This document shows, in pieces, positions 36,096 through 44,340 of a DNA stretch of 64,000 nucleotides. The DNA lies in IMG/VR virus record IMGVR_UViG_3300023202_000142, positions 62,001-126,000 of that record. The stretch is one strand, 5' to 3'. Numbering within the stretch: the stretch's first letter is position 1; every line of letters starts with the position of its first letter. The position numbers and the translations under genes are program-made. This stretch comes from a virus. The notes beneath the pieces are model-generated. The model ran no database searches, was not told the DNA's origin, and worked only from the letters and a program-made list of their open reading frames with translations.

Positions 36096-36656
36096 ATGGA
36101 CGTCAATCAGGCAGATGAGATGCTCGACATGTACCGTCGGGCGGTGGAGCAAAACGCCGGAAACGATCGGCTGAGGCCAGTCGCGGGCACGGTGCACGTG
36201 CAGCTCATGCCGGAGATTAATCGGCGTGGTGACCTCATTCTCCCGGGTAAGCCGAAGGCCCTGGGTAACCGGCGGATCTGGTGTCGGTATGGCACTGTGA
36301 TCAATGTTGGTGCGGATGTGCCGATGCTGGGGGTCGGTGATGTCGTATTCTTCTCAAACATGTTGGGCATCCGGTTCAGGGGCTACGGTAATCCGTTGAA
36401 GCTCAAGGATCGCGATGTCGCCCACAGTGACGATGAGATTCGTATCCTGAAGGTGAGCGAGGAGTACACCGAGGTCTGGGGGCGATACACGCCTCATCGC
36501 GTCGGGACAACGATCACCTTCGACAAGCCTGGCGATGGCGTCATGACCGCCGAGGTTGTTGACGAGAGCCCCGCCTATGGCGGCTATTTGAAGATTCGGG
36601 AGGGCGACCACGAGTCGTGGGTCCCATATAAGTGGCTGTGCGATGCTGAGGAATGA
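36096..36656 (+). CDS. GroES-like domain protein with C-terminal extension
   Basis: A 186-residue protein from ATG 36096. Residues 25-110 follow the GroES strand order: RLRPVAGTVHVQLMPE, GDLILPGKPKA in place of the mobile loop, RYGTVINVGADVPMLGVGDVVF, FSNMLGIRFRG, then a closing EIRILKVSEEY. The last 70 residues add a small beta domain (TTITFDKPGDGVMTAEVVDE). It would be the second co-chaperonin-like protein in the window. It lies in the replication cluster and overlaps the helicase gene. Confidence 0.6.
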   Translation: MDVNQADEMLDMYRRAVEQNAGNDRLRPVAGTVHVQLMPEINRRGDLILPGKPKALGNRRIWCRYGTVINVGADVPMLGVGDVVFFSNMLGIRFRGYGNPLKLKDRDVAHSDDEIRILKVSEEYTEVWGRYTPHRVGTTITFDKPGDGVMTAEVVDESPAYGGYLKIREGDHESWVPYKWLCDAEE

Positions 36657-38184
36657 GGTGCGAATCGATGGTCGGGCCTGGGTTCCGCGGGCTGTGCTGA
36701 CCGACAGTCAGGTCAACGCGATTCGCCGAAGCACTACGGTGCGTCTGCGTCCCGGCCCGTATGACGAGGCTGGGGCGGTTATTAAGATGGCCGCCGAGGG
36801 CGATTTCGCGATTGGGCTCCCCAGGGGTTTCTATCACCGGACAGCTCGCGGTGGTCTGCCTGTGGAGTACGATGTTACCGAGACGAGACGAGTGCTGGTC
36901 CCGGCCGTTTTTCCCCGTGATGACATGCAGCGCGAGGGGGTCGACACGTTGTCGAAGTACCTCTTGAGCGAGCGCGTGCGCGAGGGGATGTTGTTGGCCG
37001 CGACCGGCACCGGCAAGACAGTCATGGGGCTTCTGATTGCCGCGAAGATGGGCATGACGACTTTGATTGTCGTGCACACCACGATGCTACTCAACCAGTG
37101 GGTGGAGCGTATCAAGACGGAGCCCGGGGTGTTCCCCGATGCTGATGTCGGAATCTTCCGCGGTGATGACGAGGAGTTCGGCGGCGACTACGACATCGTT
37201 ATCGCGATGGTGCAGACGCTGGCGAACCGTTCCGCCGACCACCCCATCTTCGACTGGCCAGGTTTCATCATCGTTGATGAGTGCCACCGCCTCGGCGCCC
37301 CGACGTGGAATGAGGTTGCACACTACTTCAAGGCGGCGAAGCGTTTGGGGCTAACCGCGACACCGCGGCGAAGTGATGGCGGTGAACAGCTTTTTTTCGA
37401 CACCCTCGGGGATATCGTGTGGGAAGCGAAGGCCCCGATGATGGTGCCTCGCGTGCGCAAGGTGAAGACGGCGTTCCGGTTCAAGAAGGACTCCTATCCG
37501 TTGCACGTCGAGACGACGATCATGGTCCGGGATAGCGCACGCAATGCGTTGATCGTGCAGGAGATAGCGCTCGCAAGGAAGAGCTATCGGCATATCCTGG
37601 TCCTGGTGACCCGCACGGAGCACGCTCTGCGCTTGAAGCGGCTGATTAATGCTCAGGTGTCGGATGCCAGCGTGGGTGTCTGTGTCGGCTCCTGGTACGC
37701 CGATGAGGATGACGCGTTTGAGTACTGCGAGAGCGCGAGAGACTACCAGGATAAGTTCAAGACTGACGAGGGTAAGTACTCAGTCGCGCACAACGAGGAC
37801 AAGGACCGCTGGGAGACAGGGGATCTGATCGATGACGACATCCACAAGGTGTCTTGGAAGGACAAGGACCGTGGCAAGATCAAGAAGGTGAAGCCCCGGC
37901 GCCGCCGTCTCTCCGAGGAGGCGATCAAGGAAGCCGTGCAGTGTGACATCGTGATCGCGACTGAAAAGATGGTGAAGGAAGGGTTTGATGTGCCGAGCCT
38001 GGACACTCTTTTCATCACCATGCCGACGTGGGACCCGGTGCAGTCGACCGGCCGAATTCTTCGGCTTCATGAGGAGAAGCAGGAGCCGATCGTCACCCAC
38101 TTCGTCGACGATAATGTCAAAAAGTATGTTCGGGCATGGCACTCATCACGTAAGCACTACCAGGACCTCGGGTCGGACATATGA
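36643..38184 (+). CDS. SF2 DNA helicase (UvsW-like)
   Basis: A 513-residue helicase from ATG 36643. Motif I is LLAATGTGKTVMGLL (about 118-132), motif Ia IVVHTTMLLNQWVERI, motif II FIIVDECHRLGAP (about 205) and motif III RLGLTATPRRSDGG. A charged insertion lies between about 355 and 425 (DRWETGDLIDDDIHKVSWKD). Motifs IV-VI end in FITMPTWDPVQSTGRILRLH. T4 UvsW has this architecture and remodels R-loops and stalled forks. The large insertion is distinctive. Confidence 0.87.
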   Translation: MLRNEVRIDGRAWVPRAVLTDSQVNAIRRSTTVRLRPGPYDEAGAVIKMAAEGDFAIGLPRGFYHRTARGGLPVEYDVTETRRVLVPAVFPRDDMQREGVDTLSKYLLSERVREGMLLAATGTGKTVMGLLIAAKMGMTTLIVVHTTMLLNQWVERIKTEPGVFPDADVGIFRGDDEEFGGDYDIVIAMVQTLANRSADHPIFDWPGFIIVDECHRLGAPTWNEVAHYFKAAKRLGLTATPRRSDGGEQLFFDTLGDIVWEAKAPMMVPRVRKVKTAFRFKKDSYPLHVETTIMVRDSARNALIVQEIALARKSYRHILVLVTRTEHALRLKRLINAQVSDASVGVCVGSWYADEDDAFEYCESARDYQDKFKTDEGKYSVAHNEDKDRWETGDLIDDDIHKVSWKDKDRGKIKKVKPRRRRLSEEAIKEAVQCDIVIATEKMVKEGFDVPSLDTLFITMPTWDPVQSTGRILRLHEEKQEPIVTHFVDDNVKKYVRAWHSSRKHYQDLGSDI

Positions 38185-39614
38185 GCAAGACGCCAACGCG
38201 CCAGGAGCGGCTCCGCGCCGTGCAGAAGAACACCCAGAAGGCGATGGGTAAGCATCACCTTGTCTTTGCGGATGCCGGGTACGTGAAACGGCCGATGATC
38301 CCCATCAACTGCATTCAAATGGACGCGGCAATGGGCGGCGGGTTCCAGGCCGGAGGTTTTCACCTGTTGTGGGGCTGGGAGGCCGGTGGCAAGACCACGA
38401 CGGCGCTCAAGGCGCTGTCGAACGCCCAGAAGATGTGTGCGAAGTGCACGACGTTCATTCAGCCGTCGTTGCTTGTTGAGCCGATCGATGAGCCCGACGA
38501 GTGGTTATCGAAGCGGTGGCAGTGCCAGTCCTGCTTCGCGCCGTACCATGAGGACGAGCGACCGATTTCGTCGTTGTATGACTGGACCAAGGAGGAGGGA
38601 GGAGACACCAAGGGGATCGACAAGGCCCATGTCATCTGTGTTGAGTGTGGTGTTCACGGGTCCAAGGATGACGTCTTCGGCAAGCTGGGTGAGAAGGATA
38701 ATTGGGACCGCATTGAAGGTGATGCGAATTGCGAGTGCGGTGCCAACGAGCCGTCGATCGGCCTGTTTGTCGATTTCGAGGGCCGCCTCGACCTGGAGTG
38801 GGCGCAGGCTCTCGGCGTCGATTCGAGCAGGATGCTGCTGGAGGAACCGGAGTACGGCGAGGCGGGCGTTGACGTCATCAGGGAGTGTATCGGTCAGGGG
38901 GTCGTCGACTTCGTTGTGATTGACTCGATCAGTCATATCACGGCGTCAGCAGAGATTGATGCGACCTCGGAGGACGCCGTTGTCGGCACCTCGGCTCGAC
39001 TGGTCAATCGGTTCTTGCGTCAACTCCCTGGTCTACAGCACCGGGCCAGGAACGACTGGGGTGTGCGTCCGACGGTGATCGGCATCAACCAGGTGCGACA
39101 CAAGATCGGAACGTTCGGTGGCCACACGACGTTCGGTGGCGAAGGTCAGAAGTTCTCGGCCTCGTCGACCGTGAAGTTCACGTCTAGCAATGCTGAGCGG
39201 GATCGGGTCCAGGTAGGCCGCAAGACGCGCAAAGAGTATCTGGGTTTGGCGAAGATGACGACGATCAAGGCGCGGACGGAGAAATCGTCGGTGCGCGCGG
39301 TGAGGTCGTTGGATTTCGAAATGTACCTTGTCACCGCCGACCACGATGGTCTCAGGAAGGGTGAGTTCGATGACTACTCGTTGACCTATAACTGGGGTCG
39401 CAGCTCCGGCATTATCGAGAAGAGGTCGTCGGGAGATCCCGGGTATCGCAAGGGTCTTCCGTGGAGTGTAAGGGGGTGGCCTCAGACGTTCCGTACCGCT
39501 GAGGACCTGCAGGACGAGATGCACCGTAACCCGTTCTTCAAGATGCACATCCACCGCCATGTGATCCAGCTTGTGCATGAGGACTGGACGGTACTCAAGG
39601 AGAAGCTGGAGTGA
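38181..39614 (+). CDS. RecA/UvsX-family recombinase with inserted zinc ribbons
   Basis: A 477-residue protein. Walker A is LWGWEAGGKTTTALKAL (about 63-79). Between about 84 and 182 lie four Cys pairs: MCAKC, CQSC, CVEC and NCEC, enough for two zinc sites. The RecA fold resumes at GLFVDFEGRLDLEW, with FVVIDSISHITASAE as Walker B and TVIGINQVRHKIG as loop 1 region. RecA forms filaments on ssDNA for strand exchange. The interrupting zinc module is unusual and could bind ssDNA-binding protein or DNA (inference). It overlaps both neighbours. Confidence 0.88.
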   Translation: MSKTPTRQERLRAVQKNTQKAMGKHHLVFADAGYVKRPMIPINCIQMDAAMGGGFQAGGFHLLWGWEAGGKTTTALKALSNAQKMCAKCTTFIQPSLLVEPIDEPDEWLSKRWQCQSCFAPYHEDERPISSLYDWTKEEGGDTKGIDKAHVICVECGVHGSKDDVFGKLGEKDNWDRIEGDANCECGANEPSIGLFVDFEGRLDLEWAQALGVDSSRMLLEEPEYGEAGVDVIRECIGQGVVDFVVIDSISHITASAEIDATSEDAVVGTSARLVNRFLRQLPGLQHRARNDWGVRPTVIGINQVRHKIGTFGGHTTFGGEGQKFSASSTVKFTSSNAERDRVQVGRKTRKEYLGLAKMTTIKARTEKSSVRAVRSLDFEMYLVTADHDGLRKGEFDDYSLTYNWGRSSGIIEKRSSGDPGYRKGLPWSVRGWPQTFRTAEDLQDEMHRNPFFKMHIHRHVIQLVHEDWTVLKEKLE

Positions 39615-40078
39615 GCGGCGACGACGACAGCAAGTTCTTGCCCGAGGGTCGCCGTGTCTTTGGTTCATTCATCAAGGGTGCCGACAAGAAGTCTCAGAAG
39701 CGAAAGCGCAAACGGTCGATCAGGCAGGAGGATCGCATTGCCGAGGAGATCGGGGGTCGTCGCGTTCCTGGCTCCGGCAACAAGGCGTCGGGAATGCAGG
39801 TTGGTGGCGGTGCCCACGGAACCCGGGGCTCCAGCGGGGACGTGAACTCCAGGGACTTCAAGGTCGAGGCGAAGTACACCGACAAGAAGAGCTACCGTAT
39901 CGATGAGAAGACGGTCCTGAAAGCGTTTTTCGAGGCCGAAACGGAGGGCAAGGATTGGTTGCTCCAGGTGGATATCCATGGGTTCGACTCAGTCGGCCCC
40001 AGCCGCTTCGCCATTCTGGACTGGGACGTGTTTGTTGAGCTGTTGTCGAGGGCAAGAGGGGATGATGAGTCCAGTTAG
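39611..40078 (+). CDS. PD-(D/E)XK nuclease, probable Holliday-junction resolvase
   Basis: A 155-residue protein from GTG 39611. The core RQEDRIAEEIGGRRVPGSGN is followed by GDVNSRDFKVEAKYTDKKSY, giving the Gly-Asp...Glu-x-Lys active site of this nuclease superfamily. Related phage enzymes cut branched DNA or act as resolvases. The Lys-rich N-terminus (KKSQKRKRKRSIRQ) may hold DNA. It lies directly behind the recombinase gene, in keeping with recombination-dependent replication. Confidence 0.75.
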   Translation: MSGDDDSKFLPEGRRVFGSFIKGADKKSQKRKRKRSIRQEDRIAEEIGGRRVPGSGNKASGMQVGGGAHGTRGSSGDVNSRDFKVEAKYTDKKSYRIDEKTVLKAFFEAETEGKDWLLQVDIHGFDSVGPSRFAILDWDVFVELLSRARGDDESS

Positions 40079-40664
40079 ATACCAGTGTCCAGGCTGTGGC
40101 GCCGGTGCGTTCATTTCGGTGTCGGTAGGCGGGGAGACCTTTCCGCTGAGTCCTGGTGAGCGAATTGATTGCCATAACTGTGACCGATCGTACCGGGCGG
40201 TTGCGTCAACCCCTGCCGGCTTATGGGCGGCACTGCCTGACCAGAGTCGTCGTGCGGTTCGCCGGCAGTGGGCTCAGCTCAAGAGCTGGTCGCGCGTAAA
40301 GCGCGACGGTGACGTCCCCACCGCGACCATTAATGGCATTGTCCTGGACGCCTTGAACGAACTGAAGCGCATCAAGGGGATACAGCGGCCGGTCGATACG
40401 TTGCTGTACTATGCGACTGTAGTGAAGCCGTCGGACGGCCTCTCGGACCTGCTTGACACTGTCATTTGCACACTGATGGAGCAGAGCGCTGTCTTGGAGC
40501 TGTATCGTGATCTGCGGCATTACGAGTGCGACGGTCCACCGCAGACTCTGTTTGAGGAGTCGCGCGGCCTTGTGGATCGCAGGTCCCGTCAGCGCTGGGC
40601 GCATGAAAAGATGGTCGAGTTCGGCTTCCTGAGAGCAAAGCCAAGGGGTCGTCGTGGCCGTTGA
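40062..40664 (+). CDS. Zinc-finger protein of unknown function
   Basis: A 200-residue protein from ATG 40062 or 40065. A zinc ribbon at the start pairs YQCPGCGAGAF with IDCHNCDRSY. A helical remainder has positively charged segments (SRRAVRRQWAQLKSWSRVKR) and ends KPRGRRGR. A DNA-binding accessory protein of the recombination module is plausible, but no family is recognised. It overlaps both neighbouring genes. Confidence 0.65.
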   Translation: MMSPVRYQCPGCGAGAFISVSVGGETFPLSPGERIDCHNCDRSYRAVASTPAGLWAALPDQSRRAVRRQWAQLKSWSRVKRDGDVPTATINGIVLDALNELKRIKGIQRPVDTLLYYATVVKPSDGLSDLLDTVICTLMEQSAVLELYRDLRHYECDGPPQTLFEESRGLVDRRSRQRWAHEKMVEFGFLRAKPRGRRGR

Positions 40665-41595
40665 CTGGGGTCTCGCTGAAGCACAGTTGCCGTTGTCGTC
40701 TTTCGTTCTGAGGAGGGGGTCACGGTACAAGGATGTTCTGCCGCGTCAGATCGGTGATGCGTTTCGGGGCTCGTCGTTGCGCGACATCTGTCCTCGCCAG
40801 GAGGTGCTTTGCAATATTCATCAGGTCTTTCGGCAGGATGAGATCGAGCCGGATCTTGCCTACATCTTCGCGGTAGGGAACGGCATTCACGAGGCGATTC
40901 AGCAGTCGCTTCTCAAGGACATCATTGTCGGCGCCTGGAGGTGCAGGGGTTGCGGCGCGGTGTATGGGTCGATGGAGGAATTGATCCCGATGCCCGAGCG
41001 GTGTGTCGGCAGGTTGTACGATCACAGGACTGAGGAGTTGACGCAGTGCCCCAACCACAACTTCTCCGAGGATGTCATTACCGATTGGCATCTCCCTGGC
41101 TTCAAATACAAAGAGATCGACCTGCATCACGAGGATCCTCTCGTTTACAGCCACCCTGATGGAGTGTTGTGGAGGGGCAAGGGTTTGCCGCCACAGGGCC
41201 TGACATTCGACAATCCGCTCCTGGAGCTGCTAGAGATCAAATCCGCTTCGTGGGTGGCGATGCTCTACGGGTACGGGCACGGAAAAATAGCGAAAGCGCC
41301 TGTCCCTTATCACGTCGACCAGGCGATGCTCTACATGTGGATCCTTGGGATCAAGCGTGGTCGCCTGCTGTATGTGCGTAAAGAGGGCCGCGGGATTCGG
41401 TCGAGTTTCATTGAGCATACGATTGATCTCGACGATGACCATGTCAGGGACAACATCCTGACGATCCCGCAGACCATCGATGAGGGTATCGAGAGTCGAG
41501 ACCCGACTCGCGCGCAGCGGATCTGCAACAACAAGTCTTGTGCGCGCGCTCGCGCGTGCCCGGTTCGCAAGGAATGCTGGAGTACCGATGAGTGA
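40654..41595 (+). CDS. Cas4/RecB-like nuclease with iron-sulfur-type cysteines
   Basis: A 313-residue protein from GTG 40654 (AAGGGG upstream). RDICPRQEVLCN (about 46) supplies an early Cys and GNGIHEAIQ the conserved His. YSHPDGVLW, then LLELLEIKSAS, are the Asp and E-x-K of the nuclease site. YHVDQAMLYMWILG is the Gln motif. The C-terminal ICNNKSCARARACPVRKEC could complete a 4Fe-4S cluster as in Cas4 and AddB. A zinc-type insertion (CRGCGAVYG) lies near 110. It probably processes DNA ends. There is no CRISPR array nearby. Confidence 0.8.
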   Translation: MAVDWGLAEAQLPLSSFVLRRGSRYKDVLPRQIGDAFRGSSLRDICPRQEVLCNIHQVFRQDEIEPDLAYIFAVGNGIHEAIQQSLLKDIIVGAWRCRGCGAVYGSMEELIPMPERCVGRLYDHRTEELTQCPNHNFSEDVITDWHLPGFKYKEIDLHHEDPLVYSHPDGVLWRGKGLPPQGLTFDNPLLELLEIKSASWVAMLYGYGHGKIAKAPVPYHVDQAMLYMWILGIKRGRLLYVRKEGRGIRSSFIEHTIDLDDDHVRDNILTIPQTIDEGIESRDPTRAQRICNNKSCARARACPVRKECWSTDE

Positions 41596-42145
41596 GATGG
41601 ACGGTATCCTCTCGAAGGTCGTTTCGAAGATGGACGACTACAAAGAGACTCGACGCTCTGATGTTCCGAAGCTGTTCTTCGGCATTGACCCGGGCTGGAC
41701 AGGCGGCTTTGCAGCCGTCGATCAGTGGGGTCAGTTTGTTCATGCGTTCAGCTTCAAAAAGATGACCGAGACAGACGTCGTTAAGGACATCTGGGCGTGG
41801 TTGGGCCCGAAGCTCGAAGAGGAGTACAGGCCCACGTTTTGCGTTGTGGAGAAGGTGCACGCTATGCCCAAGCAGGGTGTCAGTTCGACCTTCAAGTTCG
41901 GCTGGCAGTTTGGCTTGGTGCGCTCGGCGGTCATCCTGAGTGAGGTCGCCTGGGATGAGGTCCGGCCGGCGAAGTGGCAGAAGAAACTGAAGTGTAGGAC
42001 CGGGGGAGACAAAGGGGTCGCGTTAGCCAGGGCGCAACAGCTCTGGCCTGATGTCGACATGAACAAGACAGGCTACAAGGCGTTCTACGATGCGTTGCTT
42101 CTCGCTGATTACGGGCGGCGCCTGCATCTGGGACTGGAATTCTAA
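41588..42145 (+). CDS. RuvC-like Holliday-junction resolvase
   Basis: A 185-residue protein from ATG 41588. The RNase H-fold acidic sites are visible: LFFGIDPGWTGGFAAV (first Asp), FCVVEKVHAMPKQG (Glu), and KAFYDALLLADYG (last Asp). FKFGWQFGLVRSAVILSEV and VRPAKWQKKLK fit phage RuvC-like resolvases. It resolves branched DNA before packaging. It is the second candidate resolvase in this cluster. Confidence 0.83.
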   Translation: MSEMDGILSKVVSKMDDYKETRRSDVPKLFFGIDPGWTGGFAAVDQWGQFVHAFSFKKMTETDVVKDIWAWLGPKLEEEYRPTFCVVEKVHAMPKQGVSSTFKFGWQFGLVRSAVILSEVAWDEVRPAKWQKKLKCRTGGDKGVALARAQQLWPDVDMNKTGYKAFYDALLLADYGRRLHLGLEF

Positions 42146-42147
42146 CG

Positions 42148-43293
42148 ATGGAGGAGAGGATGGCGGAAGCACGAACGAAGGTAGAGAGCCCGGAGATCGA
42201 CGAGGCGGAAGCGGCGATGGCGAAGTCCGCCGAGGCTGCGTCGGCCCTTGCAGACACGACGAAAGAGCGCGAGGAGGAGGCGCGCTTGCGGTTGCAGCAC
42301 ATCCGCGACATCGCGGAGCGTGAGACCGAGATTTTCGTTGAGCTGGCGGAGGAACTCTACGAGATCAACAAGAAGGCGCTGTTTCATCACATGGTAAACC
42401 CGTCGACCGGCGATAAGTACTCGTCGTTCAAGGAGTTCGCCCTGGAGGAGACCTGGTTTGGCTCGGAGAGGACGGCGTCCTACCTCATGGCGATCTGGGA
42501 CTACTATGTCGTCCAGGAGGGTGAGGGCGACCGCGCCTTCCTCGATTCCATCAAGCACCTGGGGTGGTCGAAGCTCCGCGAGATGATCGGGTTCCTCGAT
42601 ACGGAGAACCTCGAAGAGGTCATGCAGGTCGTCGATGGTCCCGAGGGCCAGATGTCCAAGCGCGACATCGTCGCGATGGTGAAAGAACAGCGTGCGGCGA
42701 AGGAACCTGGATCCAAAAAGCAGGGCGGCGATGACGATCCCGGGAAATCGAAGAGCCCCAGTGACGCAGACCGCGACAAGCTCAAGCAGGTGAAATTCCG
42801 GCTCTATGAGCACCAGAAGTCGAACCTGGACATCGCCATCGAGAAGGCGAAGAACATCCGCGAGACGGATAGTGATGCTGAGGCCCTCGACATCATCTCT
42901 CTGGAGTTCATCTCTCTGCACGCCGCCGATGACAAGGAGTCGATGGTCGACATCATGTCGGCGATGGAGGCGTCCCTGGGCGGCAAGCTCGTGCTATTCA
43001 AGCGTGACGGCGCTCACTACGTCGGCAAAGGCGAGGATGGCGGTGATAAGCCGTCTGAGCGCGCTGAGGCCCTGTTTGAGGTCATCGAGGATCAGATGGG
43101 CGTCACGATCTCCGTCATCCAGGACGGTGAACTGGTGTATGCGCCTGGGCTCAACGAGGACGACTCTCAGATCTCGCAGTTGTCCAACACGCTGTCGGCG
43201 ATGGAGGAGGCCGCCGATGTCAAGCTGATCGCCTACAAGGATGGCGAGTTTCTCTACGGCGCCGACACTCTTCGGTCGTTGGCCGAGAAGTGA
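42148..43293 (+). CDS. Unknown multi-domain protein
   Basis: A 381-residue protein from ATG 42148. A long N-terminal coiled coil (EAAMAKSAEAASALADTTKE) leads to a helical domain (FVELAEELYEINKKALFHHM, then GSERTASYLMAIWDYYVVQE) of a kind seen in phage hypothetical proteins. A disordered Lys/Asp linker follows. Two similar small beta modules close the protein: LVLFKRDGAHYVGKG and VKLIAYKDGEFLYGAD, with a third-like copy ISVIQDGELVYAPG. These repeats look like duplicated binding modules. Function is unknown. Confidence 0.68.
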   Translation: MEERMAEARTKVESPEIDEAEAAMAKSAEAASALADTTKEREEEARLRLQHIRDIAERETEIFVELAEELYEINKKALFHHMVNPSTGDKYSSFKEFALEETWFGSERTASYLMAIWDYYVVQEGEGDRAFLDSIKHLGWSKLREMIGFLDTENLEEVMQVVDGPEGQMSKRDIVAMVKEQRAAKEPGSKKQGGDDDPGKSKSPSDADRDKLKQVKFRLYEHQKSNLDIAIEKAKNIRETDSDAEALDIISLEFISLHAADDKESMVDIMSAMEASLGGKLVLFKRDGAHYVGKGEDGGDKPSERAEALFEVIEDQMGVTISVIQDGELVYAPGLNEDDSQISQLSNTLSAMEEAADVKLIAYKDGEFLYGADTLRSLAEK

Positions 43294-43679
43294 AGAAGCC
43301 CCCGATTACGATGCGGTGGCTGGGGCACGCCTTTTACGCCACCGTCCGTTCCGGCTCCCCTCCCCCGTGGATTAGGTTAGGGGAGGGTGTTAACGTGTTG
43401 GTGGATCTTCGTGACTGGCCGGGTAATATCGGGCTGTGTTTCAAACCTGATGATGGTCTGCCAGTTGAGGAGTTCGAGGCCCTTACCGAGGCTCTGATGG
43501 ATCGATGGGCCCCGATCGAGGAGTGGGTGATTGACCCGGGACAGAATACGAAGCCGAACTGGATTATTCGTCGGCTTGAGGTCTCGTGCATGCGCCCGCG
43601 CCCGCGAAGGAACTTGATGCAGGGCCACTGGATCGTCACGAACCCTTGGCTGAACGGTACCTATGCCCGGGAAACGTAA
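43290..43679 (+). CDS. Unknown small protein
   Basis: A 129-residue protein overlapping the previous stop by four bases. It is Trp/Pro/Arg-rich with short strands (MRWLGHAFYATVRSGSPPPW, then VNVLVDLRDWPGNIGLCFKP), a helical segment (VEEFEALTEALMDRWAPIEE) and a basic end. No family is recognised. It lies just before the terminase genes and overlaps the small-terminase candidate. Confidence 0.62.
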   Translation: MKKPPITMRWLGHAFYATVRSGSPPPWIRLGEGVNVLVDLRDWPGNIGLCFKPDDGLPVEEFEALTEALMDRWAPIEEWVIDPGQNTKPNWIIRRLEVSCMRPRPRRNLMQGHWIVTNPWLNGTYARET

Positions 43680-44340
43680 GAGCAGGCGGGATCGCAAGAA
43701 GTTTGCGAAGTTACAGTCTTTGCAGTGCTTCCCGGACGTCTACAAGCTTCTCTGTGATGGCTACCCGGTCTCCCAGGTGGCGTCATACATTCAGAACGAA
43801 CACGGGGAATACACGGGCATTCAGCAGAAGACGCTGCAGCACATGCTGACCGACTTCAAGCGCGAGATGATCCCCGATGACCACAAAGTAACTTTCCCGG
43901 AAGCCTCGAAGGTTCGCGATCGACAGGAGGCGGCCAAGGGTGTTGATCTCGTTGAAGAGATGAAGGCGTTGTACTACGTCCAGTTGTCTCGGGTGCAGAT
44001 CGCGACGCGCGTCGAGGAAGAAAACGGTCATCTCATTGAGGGTGCTGGTCGTGAGGTCAAGGTCGCCTCTGACTTGTTGATGCGTCTCAGCAAGCTCATC
44101 GATCGCGCAGAAGAGAAGAATGAGGACGGCCCCTATAAGGACCTGGAGGACGGCGCTCGTGCTTCGATGGCAGCAGAAGAGGCCACGGGTATCGATGCGG
44201 CGTTTCTGCAGGACCCCATGAAGCGCCAGCAGTTCCTGGAGCTGTTTCAGAAGCTACAGTCTGCCGAGACCGAGGTCGTGCTGGACCTCAGCGACGATGA
44301 GCCCGAGGAACTGCCGGAACCCGTGGAGGCCGTGTCGTGA
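43663..44340 (+). CDS. Probable terminase small subunit
   Basis: A 225-residue protein from ATG 43663. A basic start (KRKSRRDRKKFAKLQ) leads to a helix-turn-helix-like segment (VYKLLCDGYPVSQVASYIQN), then helical oligomerisation-type regions (VKVASDLLMRLSKLIDRAEE) and an acidic tail (DLSDDEPEELPEPVEAVS). Its size, DNA-binding start and position immediately before the large subunit support the assignment. It would recognise phage DNA and regulate the packaging motor. Confidence 0.7.
   Translation: MPGKRKSRRDRKKFAKLQSLQCFPDVYKLLCDGYPVSQVASYIQNEHGEYTGIQQKTLQHMLTDFKREMIPDDHKVTFPEASKVRDRQEAAKGVDLVEEMKALYYVQLSRVQIATRVEEENGHLIEGAGREVKVASDLLMRLSKLIDRAEEKNEDGPYKDLEDGARASMAAEEATGIDAAFLQDPMKRQQFLELFQKLQSAETEVVLDLSDDEPEELPEPVEAVS

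Noticed and set aside
40654-41595. Cas4-like nuclease as part of a CRISPR system
   Set aside because: No array, Cas1 or Cas2 is present, and phages commonly carry such nucleases for DNA-end processing.
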